DNA of 64,000 bases from Caloranaerobacter ferrireducens (GTDB lineage Bacteria > Bacillota > Clostridia > Tissierellales > Thermohalobacteraceae). The DNA lies in NCBI RefSeq assembly GCF_001730685.1, contig NZ_MDJR01000001.1:682001-746000 (forward strand), given 5' to 3'. A model generated the notes under the pieces. It was not told where the DNA came from, did not search any database, and worked only from the letters and a program-made list of their open reading frames with translations. The position numbers and the translations under genes are program-made. Of this stretch, positions 16,479 through 25,020 are shown in pieces. Each line of letters starts with the position of its first letter. Position 1 is the first letter of the stretch.

Positions 16479-17525
16479 ATGGCTAAAACCCTAATTAAAA
16501 GTAGAAATAAAGGGATTAAAATAGGTTTAGTATTATTTATTTTAGCTATTTTTATAACTACAATTGTGTTTTTTATTTATATTAAAGAACAAATGAGACC
16601 TGTAGGTATTGAAGGTGATTTTTATGATGTTACTATAAAAATTCCTTCAGGTAGTACTACTGCAAAAATTGCAGAAATACTAGAAGAAAATTCATTAATA
16701 AGAAATAAATATATTTTTAGAATTATTGTTAGAATGAAAAAAGTTGATGGAAAGTTAAAGGCTGGCGAATATTCACTAAATAATAAAATGGATTTGTATC
16801 AGATTATAGATGTTTTAGTTAAAGGTAATCCTAAAGAGACTATAACATTTACAATACCAGAAGGATATGAATTATCGTTGATTGCAGAAAAGCTTAGCAA
16901 ATTAAATTTAGTTAATAAAGAAAGATTTTTAGAACTTTGTAATAATGTTTCATTATTTAAGAAGAAGTTTGATTTTCTTAATGAACTTCCAGAAGGGTCA
17001 AATTTAGAAGGTTATCTATTTCCTGATACATATGAAGTTTATAAAGATGCCAAAGAAGAAGAGATTATTAAAAAAATGTTAGCTAGATTTGACCAAGTTT
17101 ATAATGATAAAATTAAAGATAAAGCGAAAAAACTAAATTTAACGATGAATGAAGTAATTACTTTAGCATCAATTATAGAAAGAGAAGCTAAATTGGATAG
17201 CGAAAGACCTTTAATATCAGCTGTGTTTCATAACAGATTAAAAAAAGGTTGGTTATTGCAATCATGTGCAACTGTTCAATATGCATTAGGGGAAAGAAAA
17301 GAAAAACTAACTTACGATGACCTAAAGATTGATTCTAAGTACAATACTTATTTGTATAAAGGTCTTCCACCAGGCCCTATTGCATCACCTGGTATAAAAT
17401 CAATAGAAGCAGCTGTAGAACCAGCTAATGTTGATTATTTGTTTTTTGTAGTTAATAAAGATGGAAGTCATACTTTTTCTAGAAGTTTTAATGAACATAT
17501 AAATGCTAAAAATAAAAATAAGTAA
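16479..17525 (+). CDS. mltG: Endolytic murein transglycosylase MltG
   Basis: 348-residue single-pass membrane protein (helix at residues 16-36). It has a LysM-like region (about 45-115) and the YceG/MltG domain. The catalytic Glu is in LASIIEREAK, and the conserved NTYLYKGLPPGPIASPG segment is present. It cleaves nascent glycan strands and acts with PBPs to end their extension. GGGG precedes the ATG. It starts an operon-like run after its own promoter; a hairpin separates it from trmR. Confidence 0.93.
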   Translation: MAKTLIKSRNKGIKIGLVLFILAIFITTIVFFIYIKEQMRPVGIEGDFYDVTIKIPSGSTTAKIAEILEENSLIRNKYIFRIIVRMKKVDGKLKAGEYSLNNKMDLYQIIDVLVKGNPKETITFTIPEGYELSLIAEKLSKLNLVNKERFLELCNNVSLFKKKFDFLNELPEGSNLEGYLFPDTYEVYKDAKEEEIIKKMLARFDQVYNDKIKDKAKKLNLTMNEVITLASIIEREAKLDSERPLISAVFHNRLKKGWLLQSCATVQYALGERKEKLTYDDLKIDSKYNTYLYKGLPPGPIASPGIKSIEAAVEPANVDYLFFVVNKDGSHTFSRSFNEHINAKNKNK

Positions 17526-17545
17526 TAAATTTTAAGATTGGAGAA

Positions 17546-17577
17546 AATAATACGTGGTATATTAACCACGTATTATT
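17546..17577. terminator. 13-bp inverted repeat after mltG
   Basis: AATAATACGTGGT pairs with ACCACGTATTATT around a 6-nt loop. Both flanks are A/T rich; it probably terminates transcription, but the T tail is short. Confidence 0.65.
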
Positions 17578-17607
17578 TGTGTAATATTAATGTAAGGGGA
17601 GATAGTT

Positions 17608-18261
17608 TTGTGCAGTATAAATATGGATTACATACAAGAATATATTAGAAGTGTTCTACCTAAAAGTTCAGAAATTTTAAAAACAATTGAGGATTATGCT
17701 AAGAAAAATAATGTACCAATAATACATCCTGAAGTTGCACAGTTTATTAGAGTAATAATACAGATAAAAAATCCTAGAAGAATCTTGGAAATTGGTACGG
17801 CTATAGGTTATTCTGCTATAGTGATGGCAGAAGCTTCTAAAAGAGATTGTGAAATAATAACAATTGAAAGAAGAGAGGATATGGTGAAGTTGGCAAAAGA
17901 GAACTTTGAAAGAGCTGATTTAAATAATAGAATAAGAATATTACATGGTGAAGCTCAGGAAATTTTACCTAGCATAAAAGATAAATTTGATTTAATTTTT
18001 CTAGATGCAGCTAAAGGTAAATATATGGAATTTCTACCTTATTGTATAGAAAATCTAAATTGTGGAGGAGTTATAATTTCAGATAATGTACTTTTTAAAG
18101 GAATGGTTGCTAATGACGATTTAGTAATAAGAAGGAAGAAAACAATTGTTAGAAGAATGAGAGAGTATTTAAAATACATATGTAATACTTCAATTTTAGA
18201 AACGAGTATTATACCTATTGGCGATGGTATTGCTTTGACAATTAAAAAAGATGGGAGGTAA
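17608..18261 (+). CDS. trmR: tRNA 5-hydroxyuridine methyltransferase (TrmR/YrrM)
   Basis: 217-residue class I SAM-dependent O-methyltransferase. The SAM motif LEIGTAIGYSAIVMA lies at about residue 57, and the metal/substrate motif FLDAAKGKY near 130 is typical of catechol-O-methyltransferase-like enzymes. In Bacillus, YrrM (TrmR) methylates ho5U34 to mo5U34 in tRNA. TTG 17608 lies seven bases after AGGGGA and is the likely start; ATG 17623 is an alternative. The next gene is the matching hydroxylase, four bases downstream, supporting the tRNA role over a generic methyltransferase. Confidence 0.85.
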   Translation: MCSINMDYIQEYIRSVLPKSSEILKTIEDYAKKNNVPIIHPEVAQFIRVIIQIKNPRRILEIGTAIGYSAIVMAEASKRDCEIITIERREDMVKLAKENFERADLNNRIRILHGEAQEILPSIKDKFDLIFLDAAKGKYMEFLPYCIENLNCGGVIISDNVLFKGMVANDDLVIRRKKTIVRRMREYLKYICNTSILETSIIPIGDGIALTIKKDGR

Positions 18262-18265
18262 CGTA

Positions 18266-19495
18266 ATGAAAAAGCCGGAATTACTAGCACCAGCTGGCGA
18301 TTTAGAGAAACTTAAGATGGCAATAATTTATGGTGCAGATGCTGTTTATCTTGGAGGAGAAAGGTTTGGATTAAGGGCTGGAGCTAGAAATTTTAATATT
18401 GAACAATTGAAACAAGGCTTAGAATTTGCTCATAAGAGAGGAAAAAAAGTCTATGTAACATTAAATATAATACCACATAATGAAGATTTTAAAGGTTTAA
18501 AAGAATATATTAAAGATTTATACAAACTGGAAGTAGATGCAGTAATTGTATCAGATCCAGGTGTATTTAGTATTGTGAAGGATGTAGCTCCTGAACTTGA
18601 AATTCATTTAAGTACTCAAGCAAATACGACAAATTACCATACAGCAAATTACTGGTATAAGCAAGGAATTAAAAGAATTGTTGTAGCAAGAGAGCTATCT
18701 TTAAAGGAAATTAAAGAAATAATTAATGAAACACCTGATGACTTAGAAATAGAAGCTTTTGTTCATGGGGCTATGTGTATATCTTATTCTGGTAGATGTT
18801 TGTTAAGTAATTATATGATATTTAGAGATGCAAATAGAGGAGAGTGTGCTCATCCTTGTAGATGGAAATACTACATTATGGAAGAAAAGAGACCAGGTGA
18901 GTATTTTCCGGTTTTTGAAGATGAAAGAGGAACCTATATTTTTAATTCAAAAGATTTATGTATGCTAAAGCATATTCCTGAATTGATAAATGCTGGAATT
19001 ACTAGTTTTAAGATAGAAGGGCGAATGAAGAGTGCTTATTATGTAGCAACTGTTGTAAGGTCTTATAGGATGGTTATTGATAAATATCTTGCTGATCCTA
19101 AAAATTATGTTTATAATGATAAATGGTTGGATGAAATTAAGAAGGCAAGTCATAGAGATTTTACAACAGGGTTCTATTTTGGAAAACCAACCAGTGAAGA
19201 ACAAGTATATGGAAGTAGTTCATATATAAGAACTTATGATTTTACAGGATTGATTCTTGATTATGATAAAGACTTAGGAATTGCAACTGTCGAACAGCGA
19301 AATAGAATGTTTGTTGGTGATGAAATAGAAATTTTTGGTCCTAATAAGGAACATTTTACGCAAATAATTGAAAAAATGTGGGATGAGAATGGTGAGCAGA
19401 TTGAAGTAGCACCACACCCACAACAAATAGTAAAAATAAAAATGAAACAACCAGTAGAGCCCTGGGATATAATAAGAAAATCAAGAAAGGAATGA
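18266..19495 (+). CDS. trhP: U32 family tRNA uridine hydroxylation protein TrhP
   Basis: 409-residue member of peptidase family U32. The hallmark [17 protein letters not shown] and the following [11 protein letters not shown] supply four cysteines thought to bind an Fe-S cluster. In Bacillus the homologues YrrN/YrrO (TrhP) make 5-hydroxyuridine at tRNA position 34 with prephenate, before TrmR methylation. ATG 18266 is chosen because GGGAGGT lies just before it; ATG 18251 precedes that site. The order trmR-trhP-udk is the same as the Bacillus yrrM-N-O-udk cluster. Protease activity is not established for this group. Confidence 0.85.
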   Translation: MKKPELLAPAGDLEKLKMAIIYGADAVYLGGERFGLRAGARNFNIEQLKQGLEFAHKRGKKVYVTLNIIPHNEDFKGLKEYIKDLYKLEVDAVIVSDPGVFSIVKDVAPELEIHLSTQANTTNYHTANYWYKQGIKRIVVARELSLKEIKEIINETPDDLEIEAFVHGAMCISYSGRCLLSNYMIFRDANRGECAHPCRWKYYIMEEKRPGEYFPVFEDERGTYIFNSKDLCMLKHIPELINAGITSFKIEGRMKSAYYVATVVRSYRMVIDKYLADPKNYVYNDKWLDEIKKASHRDFTTGFYFGKPTSEEQVYGSSSYIRTYDFTGLILDYDKDLGIATVEQRNRMFVGDEIEIFGPNKEHFTQIIEKMWDENGEQIEVAPHPQQIVKIKMKQPVEPWDIIRKSRKE

Positions 19496-19500
19496 TAAAT

Positions 19501-20133
19501 TTGAAAAGACCAATTTTGATAGGTATTACAGGTGGAACTGGCTCGGGCAAGAGTACAGTAGCTCAGGAGATTTTTAATTCTTTACCAGAAAAGAATATTG
19601 TGATTATTGAACAGGATTCATATTATAAGGATCAAAGCCATTTAACTTTTGAAGAAAGAATAAAAACAAATTATGATCATCCATTAGCTTTTGATAATGA
19701 TTTGTTAATTAAACACTTAAATGATTTACTTGAGGGCAAATCAATTGAGAAACCAATTTATGATTTTGAGGCACACAATAGAAAAAAAGAGACAGTGAGA
19801 GTAGAACCTAAAGATATAATAATATTAGAAGGAATTCTAATACTAGATGATGAAAGAATAAGAAATCTACTAGATATAAAGATATTTGTTGATACAGATG
19901 CAGATATTAGAATTATTAGACGAATTACAAGGGATATAAAAGAACGAGGTAGAACGCTAGAATCTGTAATCGAACAATACTTAACAACAGTAAGACCAGC
20001 ACATATGCAGTTTATTGAACCTAGTAAAAAATATGCTGATATAATTATACCTGAGGGAGGGTATAATAAAGTAGCTATAGATTTAATGGTTACAAAAATT
20101 AAATCAATAATAGCACAAAAACAAAAATTATAA
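19501..20133 (+). CDS. udk: Uridine kinase
   Basis: Phosphorylates uridine and cytidine with ATP or GTP in pyrimidine salvage. 210 residues with P-loop GGTGSGKST near the N-terminus, EQDSYYKDQ and the lid region [12 protein letters not shown]. The usual length is about 207. TTG 19501 is favoured because AAAGG ends ten bases before it; ATG 19492 overlaps the trhP stop codon but has almost no ribosome-site spacing. It is the last gene before a 17-bp hairpin that also holds the next gene's ribosome site. Confidence 0.93.
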   Translation: MKRPILIGITGGTGSGKSTVAQEIFNSLPEKNIVIIEQDSYYKDQSHLTFEERIKTNYDHPLAFDNDLLIKHLNDLLEGKSIEKPIYDFEAHNRKKETVRVEPKDIIILEGILILDDERIRNLLDIKIFVDTDADIRIIRRITRDIKERGRTLESVIEQYLTTVRPAHMQFIEPSKKYADIIIPEGGYNKVAIDLMVTKIKSIIAQKQKL

Positions 20134-20136
20134 CTT

Positions 20137-20192
20137 ATACCTCCAATAGATAATGGAAATACTTATATTAGTTATCTATTGGAGGTATTTTT
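20137..20192 (+). promoter_or_regulatory. Terminator-like hairpin containing the PBP Shine-Dalgarno
   Basis: A perfect 17-bp inverted repeat has arms 20137-20153 (begins ATACCTCC) and 20172-20188 (ends GGAGGTAT), with an 18-nt loop and then TTTT. The GGAGGT at 20181-20186 is the only ribosome site for the ATG at 20193. RNA entering from udk would either terminate here or read through with that site paired. See the matching case before sigK. Confidence 0.75.
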
Positions 20193-21830
20193 ATGAAGTG
20201 GAAAAGAAAATTAATATTTTTTTATTGTACTGTATTGTTTATTTTTGGATTAATTGTTGTCAGGTTATTTTATATTCAAATTATTAAAGGAGAAGAATAT
20301 AAAAAAGCTGCAATAAGACAGAGAACTATGGAAGTTCAGATCAAACCTTCTAGAGGTATGATTTTTGATAGAAATTTAATACCTTTAACAAATAAAGATA
20401 AAATTAGAACTATGTTTATATTTAAAAATATATACAGTGAGAAAGAATTATCAAAAATATTAGAAACTTTAGTTGATAAAAATATTATTGAAAAATATAC
20501 AATGTTAAGCAAGAGTGATGTAATTGAAATTCCACTAGATAGTGAAGTTAGTGAATTAAAAGATTTAAAAGGAATTTATATTGAAGATAAAATCAAAAGA
20601 TACGATAAGACAAATATATTGTCACATGTTATTGGTTATATTAATAAGAGTGAAAATAAGGGAGAAAGTGGTATTGAAAGAGCTTTTGATAATATATTGA
20701 AATTAGATGATTCATATGGAAAAGTAGCTTTAGTTGTTGATGGGAAAAAGAAAGTAATACCGGGAATTGGGTTGATAGATACACTAAAGAAAACAAGTAA
20801 AAAAGCTACTAGTGTAAAACTAACAATTGATTATAATATTCAAAAAATTGTAGAGAAAGTGATGGATTCAGAAAATAAAAATGGAGCTGTAATAGTTGCT
20901 GATGTGAAAAGTGGAGATATTTTAGCTATGGTTAGCAGACCTAATTTTAATCAAGATAATGTTGCAAAATACTTTAATAGTAGCAATATGGAATTATATA
21001 ATAAAGCAATACAAGTATCTTATCCTCCTGGTTCTCTATTTAAAATAATAGTACTTGCAGCAGCATTACAAAGTGGAAAGATTGATTTAAATAAAAAATA
21101 TTTTTGCAAGGGTTATGAAGAAGTAGGCAATATCAAAATAGCTTGCCATTCATATAAAGAAGGTGGGCATGGGGAACTAAATTTAGAAGAAGCATTTTAC
21201 AAATCGTGCAACTCTGTTTTTATTCAAATAGGAAAGACAGTAGGAGCTAAAAAGATAATTCAGACTGCAAGAAAATTTGGTTTCGGAGAGTTAGTTGATG
21301 TTGGACTTTTAGAAGAAGTAAAGGGCAATTTACCAGGAGGTGATGACATACTTGGACCGGCAATAGGAAATATATCAATAGGACAAGGGAGTATTGAAGT
21401 CACTCCACTTCAGATAACTAATATGATTATTACAATAGCTAATAATGGCATTATGAAAGATATGTCTATTGTAGATAGTTTAGTAACTGAGAATGGATAT
21501 ATTATAAAAAAAATGAAAAGGAATAAACCAAAAAGAGTTTTAGAACCTTACTACGCAAAACTCATACAGGAGTATATGGAAAAGGTGGTTACTTTAGGCA
21601 CAGCTAAAAATATTTCGATGGATGAAATTGGAGGTGCTGCAGGTAAAACGGGTTCAGCTCAAGCTGTTTATAATAAAAAGAAAACTATACATGCCTGGTT
21701 TGCTGGTTATTTTCCAAAAAAGAATCCTAAATATGCAATTACTGTTTTAATAGAAAACGGTATTTCAGGAGGAAAAACTGCAGCTCCAATATTTGAAAAA
21801 ATAGCTAAGGAAATACAAAAAATTGAATAG
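20193..21830 (+). CDS. Class B penicillin-binding protein (FtsI/SpoVD-like)
   Basis: 545 residues. One membrane helix (8-30) and the PBP dimerisation region with KPSRGMIFDRN (51-61) precede a transpeptidase domain whose active-site motifs are all present: Ser281-x-x-Lys284 in PPGSLFK, SCN at 338-340 and KTG at 485-487. It cross-links peptidoglycan outside the membrane. No PASTA domain follows, unlike typical SpoVD. Its place just before sigK suggests a spore cortex or forespore-engulfment role, but a vegetative PBP2 role is not excluded. The start lies six bases after GGAGGT. Confidence 0.88.
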   Translation: MKWKRKLIFFYCTVLFIFGLIVVRLFYIQIIKGEEYKKAAIRQRTMEVQIKPSRGMIFDRNLIPLTNKDKIRTMFIFKNIYSEKELSKILETLVDKNIIEKYTMLSKSDVIEIPLDSEVSELKDLKGIYIEDKIKRYDKTNILSHVIGYINKSENKGESGIERAFDNILKLDDSYGKVALVVDGKKKVIPGIGLIDTLKKTSKKATSVKLTIDYNIQKIVEKVMDSENKNGAVIVADVKSGDILAMVSRPNFNQDNVAKYFNSSNMELYNKAIQVSYPPGSLFKIIVLAAALQSGKIDLNKKYFCKGYEEVGNIKIACHSYKEGGHGELNLEEAFYKSCNSVFIQIGKTVGAKKIIQTARKFGFGELVDVGLLEEVKGNLPGGDDILGPAIGNISIGQGSIEVTPLQITNMIITIANNGIMKDMSIVDSLVTENGYIIKKMKRNKPKRVLEPYYAKLIQEYMEKVVTLGTAKNISMDEIGGAAGKTGSAQAVYNKKKTIHAWFAGYFPKKNPKYAITVLIENGISGGKTAAPIFEKIAKEIQKIE

Positions 21831-21837
21831 ATGTACT

Positions 21838-21900
21838 AGCACACCTTCACTAAAAAAATCATATAATCTAGTAGGACCTTTTATGGAGGTGTGCTTTTTT
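21838..21900 (+). promoter_or_regulatory. Hairpin with internal promoter-like box and the sigK Shine-Dalgarno
   Basis: AGCACACCTTCA (21838-21849) pairs with TGGAGGTGTGCT (21884-21895; one G-U pair), followed by a T run to 21900, as in an intrinsic terminator. The 3' arm contains GGAGGTG, the ribosome site of sigK. The 34-nt loop contains CATATAAT (21860-21867), close to the sigma-E -10 box CATACAnT and also a sigma-A TATAAT. An AC 17 bp upstream would suit sigma-K. A transcript begun in the loop would lack the pairing arm. Confidence 0.65.
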
Positions 21901-21901
21901 G

Positions 21902-22606
21902 ATGTTTACGACTTTATTGGCCGTTTTAGGAGTACTTCTTAAACCAGTTGCTTTATATGTTGGTTATATAACTAATACAAATTCTTTTCCGAATCCTTTA
22001 AGTCCTGAAGAAGAAGACAAGTATTTGAGATTATACGAACAAGGTGATGAGAAAGCTAAGAATATTTTGATAGAGAGAAATTTAAGATTAGTTGCTCATA
22101 TAGTAAAAAAATATCATAATACAGGTAAGGAAATTGATGATTTAATATCGATAGGAACAATAGGTTTAATAAAAGCAATTACTACATTTGATAGAAAAAA
22201 AGGAACAAGATTAGCAACATATGCTGCAAAATGTATAGATAATGAAATATTGATGTGCATACGTTCATCAAAGAAAATTAAATCTGAGGTTTCGCTGCAA
22301 GATCCTATAGGAATGGATAAAGAAGGTAATGAAATTTCATTAATAGATATATTAGGTACTGATCCTGATGAAGTTGTTGATAAAGTAGATTTAAAAATGC
22401 AGGTAAATAAGCTTTATAAGAAAATGGATAAAATATTGAAAGCTAGAGAACGAAAAATTATTGAGTTAAGATATGGCTTATTAAATGGATGTTGTAAAAC
22501 TCAAAGAGAAATTGCAAAAATGCTAGGGATATCAAGGTCATATGTATCAAGAATAGAAAAAAGAGCAATAAAAAAATTAAGTAGAGCATTTAATTATAAT
22601 GAATAA
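21902..22606 (+). CDS. sigK: RNA polymerase sporulation sigma factor SigK (pro-sigma-K)
   Basis: Mother-cell late sporulation sigma factor. 234 residues. It begins with a hydrophobic pro-sequence (about 1-20) of the kind removed by SpoIVFB, then NPLSPEEEDKYL, region 2 (ERNLRLVAHIVKKYHNTG, DLISIGTIGLIKAI, RLATYAAKCIDNEILM) and region 4 with helix-turn-helix TQREIAKMLGISRSYVSRIEKR. The gene is continuous, with no skin-type insertion. TTG 21899 is an alternative start with better ribosome-site spacing. The ribosome site lies in the hairpin described just upstream. Confidence 0.95.
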   Translation: MFTTLLAVLGVLLKPVALYVGYITNTNSFPNPLSPEEEDKYLRLYEQGDEKAKNILIERNLRLVAHIVKKYHNTGKEIDDLISIGTIGLIKAITTFDRKKGTRLATYAAKCIDNEILMCIRSSKKIKSEVSLQDPIGMDKEGNEISLIDILGTDPDEVVDKVDLKMQVNKLYKKMDKILKARERKIIELRYGLLNGCCKTQREIAKMLGISRSYVSRIEKRAIKKLSRAFNYNE

Positions 22607-22635
22607 ACACTGTATGCAAAGATACAGTGTTTATT
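22602..22635. terminator. Bidirectional terminator between sigK and the SDR gene
   Basis: A perfect 14-bp inverted repeat (AATAAACACTGTAT / ATACAGTGTTTATT, 6-nt loop) between convergent genes. It includes the sigK stop and ends just before the SDR stop. Confidence 0.85.
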
Positions 22636-22641
22636 TACTTT

Positions 22642-23469
22642 CTAATAAATTTTTTCTAAAACATATTCAACTACTTTTGCAGGTAAGATTCGTTTCAGCA
22701 ATGCTACACATTTATATTTGATTCCAACAACAATTCTAATAGGTGGATTTTTGCTATTTAAGATTTTTGAAAATGCTTTTACTACGATTTCTGGACCTGG
22801 ACCATTTAATTCATCTCTTATCATAGTTTCAACAGCTTTTTTATGTCTTTCTTTATATGCTGGATTAATTAAAGCAGCTTTGGCTGTTTTTCTTGAAGAA
22901 GTAAAATTTGTTCTTATGTCACCTGGATCAATCATAGAAACTTTAATACCAAAAGGTTTAACTTCCATACGAAGACATTCGGTCATTGCTTCTACTGCAT
23001 ATTTAGTTGCACTATACATAGATTGAAAAGGAAGTGCAATAAACCCTGCTACAGAACTTATATTTACAATTAGACCTTTATTTTGCTTTCTCATTATAGG
23101 TAATACATGTCTTATAACTGACATCATTCCAAAAAAATTTGTATCAAATATTTCATGTGCTTCGTCGTTAGATATATCCTCGACAGCACCACCTAGAGCG
23201 TAGCCTGCACAGTTAAGAAGTATGTTTATTTGTCCTTCATTTTTTACTATGTAATCTATAGCTTCTTTAATAGATTTTTCTTGTGTTACATCTAAAGGTA
23301 TCATTTGGATTGTTCCTTCTCTATTTTCAGGAAGTAAATCAGGGAATATAGCTTTTCTAGAAGTACCATAAACTATATACCCATGATTTTTTAAATATTC
23401 AGCACATGCTTTACCCATACCTGAAGAAGCCCCCACTATAAGTGCAACTTTTCCATATATGTATTTCAC
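22642..23469 (-). CDS. SDR family NAD(P)-dependent oxidoreductase
   Basis: 275-residue classical short-chain dehydrogenase. The cofactor motif GASSGMGKA (residues 13-21), NCAGYALGG, the catalytic Ser in NISSVAG and the YSATKYA pair are all intact. The C-terminal extension (RIVVGIKYKCVALLKRILP) resembles lipid-acting SDRs. It is the only minus-strand gene in the window and is divergent from the SPT-like gene, 159 bases away. A 3-ketosphinganine-reductase-like role is a tempting inference, but SDR substrates cannot be read from sequence. A GGAGGGGG ribosome site precedes the start. Confidence 0.9.
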   Translation of the reverse strand: MKYIYGKVALIVGASSGMGKACAEYLKNHGYIVYGTSRKAIFPDLLPENREGTIQMIPLDVTQEKSIKEAIDYIVKNEGQINILLNCAGYALGGAVEDISNDEAHEIFDTNFFGMMSVIRHVLPIMRKQNKGLIVNISSVAGFIALPFQSMYSATKYAVEAMTECLRMEVKPFGIKVSMIDPGDIRTNFTSSRKTAKAALINPAYKERHKKAVETMIRDELNGPGPEIVVKAFSKILNSKNPPIRIVVGIKYKCVALLKRILPAKVVEYVLEKIY

Positions 23470-23537
23470 AAAACCCCCTCCTTTATTTTGTACACAATAA
23501 GTATTCTATAATTAGAAAAAAAATCCTTTTTTCTTCG

Positions 23538-23553
23538 TGCACAATTTTGTGCA
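23538..23553. promoter_or_regulatory. Palindrome between divergent SDR and SPT-like genes
   Basis: TGCACAA-TT-TTGTGCA has perfect 7-bp arms. A related TTGTACACAA lies about 45 bases to the left, near 23489. Both share a TGTRCA core and sit in the divergent intergenic region. A repressor operator is plausible; the regulator is unknown. Confidence 0.45.
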
Positions 23554-23628
23554 AAAAATTTTACTAACTGGAAGGAAAAACTTACAATTTATAGAATATT
23601 ATATTTAATAATTTTAGGAGGGATGGAA

Positions 23629-24909
23629 ATGAGTGTAGTTGAAGAAAAAATAAGTAAGAAAGTAGATTCATCTTATTTAAGTTTAGCTGATTTTTATGAC
23701 ATACCAGATAAAGATATTATGGGGAGAGCTAGAGAGTTTAAGTTATTTCAGGAGGATATGTATAATAAAAGGCACTTAAACTATAGAAGAATATCATTAA
23801 CTGGTTCGGGACCAGTGATGAAAATTATCGATCCATATACTGGCGAAGAAAGAGAAATGATATATTTAGCTTCAAATGATTATTTAAATTTAACAAAACA
23901 TCCTAAAGTAGTTGAAGCGGGTAAGAAAGCGTTATTAAAATATGGAGCAGGTGCTGGAAGTGTACCATTATTAGGAGGAACTTTAGATTTACATATTGAA
24001 CTTGAAAAAAAGGTAGCTAAATTTAAAGGTTGTGAAGCAGCTATACTTTATACTTCTGGTTTTGGTTCAAATGCAGGTACATTATTGTCCTTATTAGGAG
24101 AGAAGGATATTGCAATATTAGATTTGTATGTGCATGCAAGTATTATAGATGGTTGTAAGAATACTAATGTAAAATTCTTTAAACATAATGATATGAATTC
24201 ACTTGAAAAGGTATTAAAACGAGTTAAAGATAAATATAGAACAAAGTTAGTAATAGTAGATGGTGTTTATTCTATGGACGGAGATATAGCACGTTTAGAT
24301 CAAATTGTCGAAATTGCTCATACTTATGGTGCATATGTGATGGTTGATGAAGCTCATGCAACGGGTGTTATAGGTGAAAATGGTAGAGGTACTCCTGAAT
24401 ATTTTCATATAGAAGGTAAAGTGGATATAGTAGCAGGAACTTTTAGTAAGGCTTTAGGTGGTGTAGGTGGTTTTATTGCTAGTAATAAAGAATTAATTGA
24501 ATTACTACATTATTATTCAAGAACTTATATGTTTTCAACAGCTCCTACACCTCAAGTAACAGGGTCATTAATAGCTGCTTTAGATGTAATTGAAAACGAA
24601 CCATCTCTTAGAGAAAATTTGTGGAAAAATATCAGGTATATGAGAAAAAGTCTATTAGATTTAGGTTTTGATATTGGTAATGCCGAAACTGCTATATTTC
24701 CAATTATCATAGGAGATGACTACAAAGTAAAAGAAATGTGTAGAATGTGTCATGAGGCTGGAATATATGTAAATCCAGTTTTATATCCAGCAGTTCCTAA
24801 AAGGCTTGCAAGATTGAGAATAAGTATTATGGCTCAACATACAAAAGAACAATTAGATTATACTTTAGATGTATTAGAAACAGCAGGTAAGAAATTAGAA
24901 ATAATTTAA
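23629..24909 (+). CDS. Alpha-oxoamine synthase, serine palmitoyltransferase-like
   Basis: 426-residue fold-type I PLP enzyme of the family with BioF, Kbl, HemA and serine palmitoyltransferase. These enzymes condense an amino acid with an acyl-CoA. Key parts are VHASIIDG (His stacking on PLP), VDEAHATGVIG and the PLP lysine in AGTFSKALGGVGGF. An extended N-terminus (about 60 residues before LASNDYLNL) and the stretches GTLDLHIELE and RTYMFSTAPTP resemble bacterial SPT as I remember it more than BioF. No bioA/B/D genes are nearby. ATG 23629, six bases after AGGAGGG, is preferred over ATG 23623. The product is unproven. Confidence 0.75.
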   Translation: MSVVEEKISKKVDSSYLSLADFYDIPDKDIMGRAREFKLFQEDMYNKRHLNYRRISLTGSGPVMKIIDPYTGEEREMIYLASNDYLNLTKHPKVVEAGKKALLKYGAGAGSVPLLGGTLDLHIELEKKVAKFKGCEAAILYTSGFGSNAGTLLSLLGEKDIAILDLYVHASIIDGCKNTNVKFFKHNDMNSLEKVLKRVKDKYRTKLVIVDGVYSMDGDIARLDQIVEIAHTYGAYVMVDEAHATGVIGENGRGTPEYFHIEGKVDIVAGTFSKALGGVGGFIASNKELIELLHYYSRTYMFSTAPTPQVTGSLIAALDVIENEPSLRENLWKNIRYMRKSLLDLGFDIGNAETAIFPIIIGDDYKVKEMCRMCHEAGIYVNPVLYPAVPKRLARLRISIMAQHTKEQLDYTLDVLETAGKKLEII

Positions 24910-24940
24910 GAGGGAAGTTTAACTTCTCCTCTTTTTTTAT
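24908..24940 (+). terminator. Intrinsic terminator after the SPT-like gene
   Basis: AAGAGGGAAGTT pairs with AACTTCTCCTCTT with one bulge, then seven T. Confidence 0.85.
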
Positions 24941-25020
24941 GTAAGTTTTTAAGGTCAATAGCTTTCTTTAAAAATATAAGTGAATATGTTATATTAGACT
25001 TAATGGAAAGAGGTGATTTA

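Noticed and set aside
21902-22606. A skin-type insertion in sigK
   Set aside because: The frame is continuous through all sigma regions with no recombinase gene nearby.
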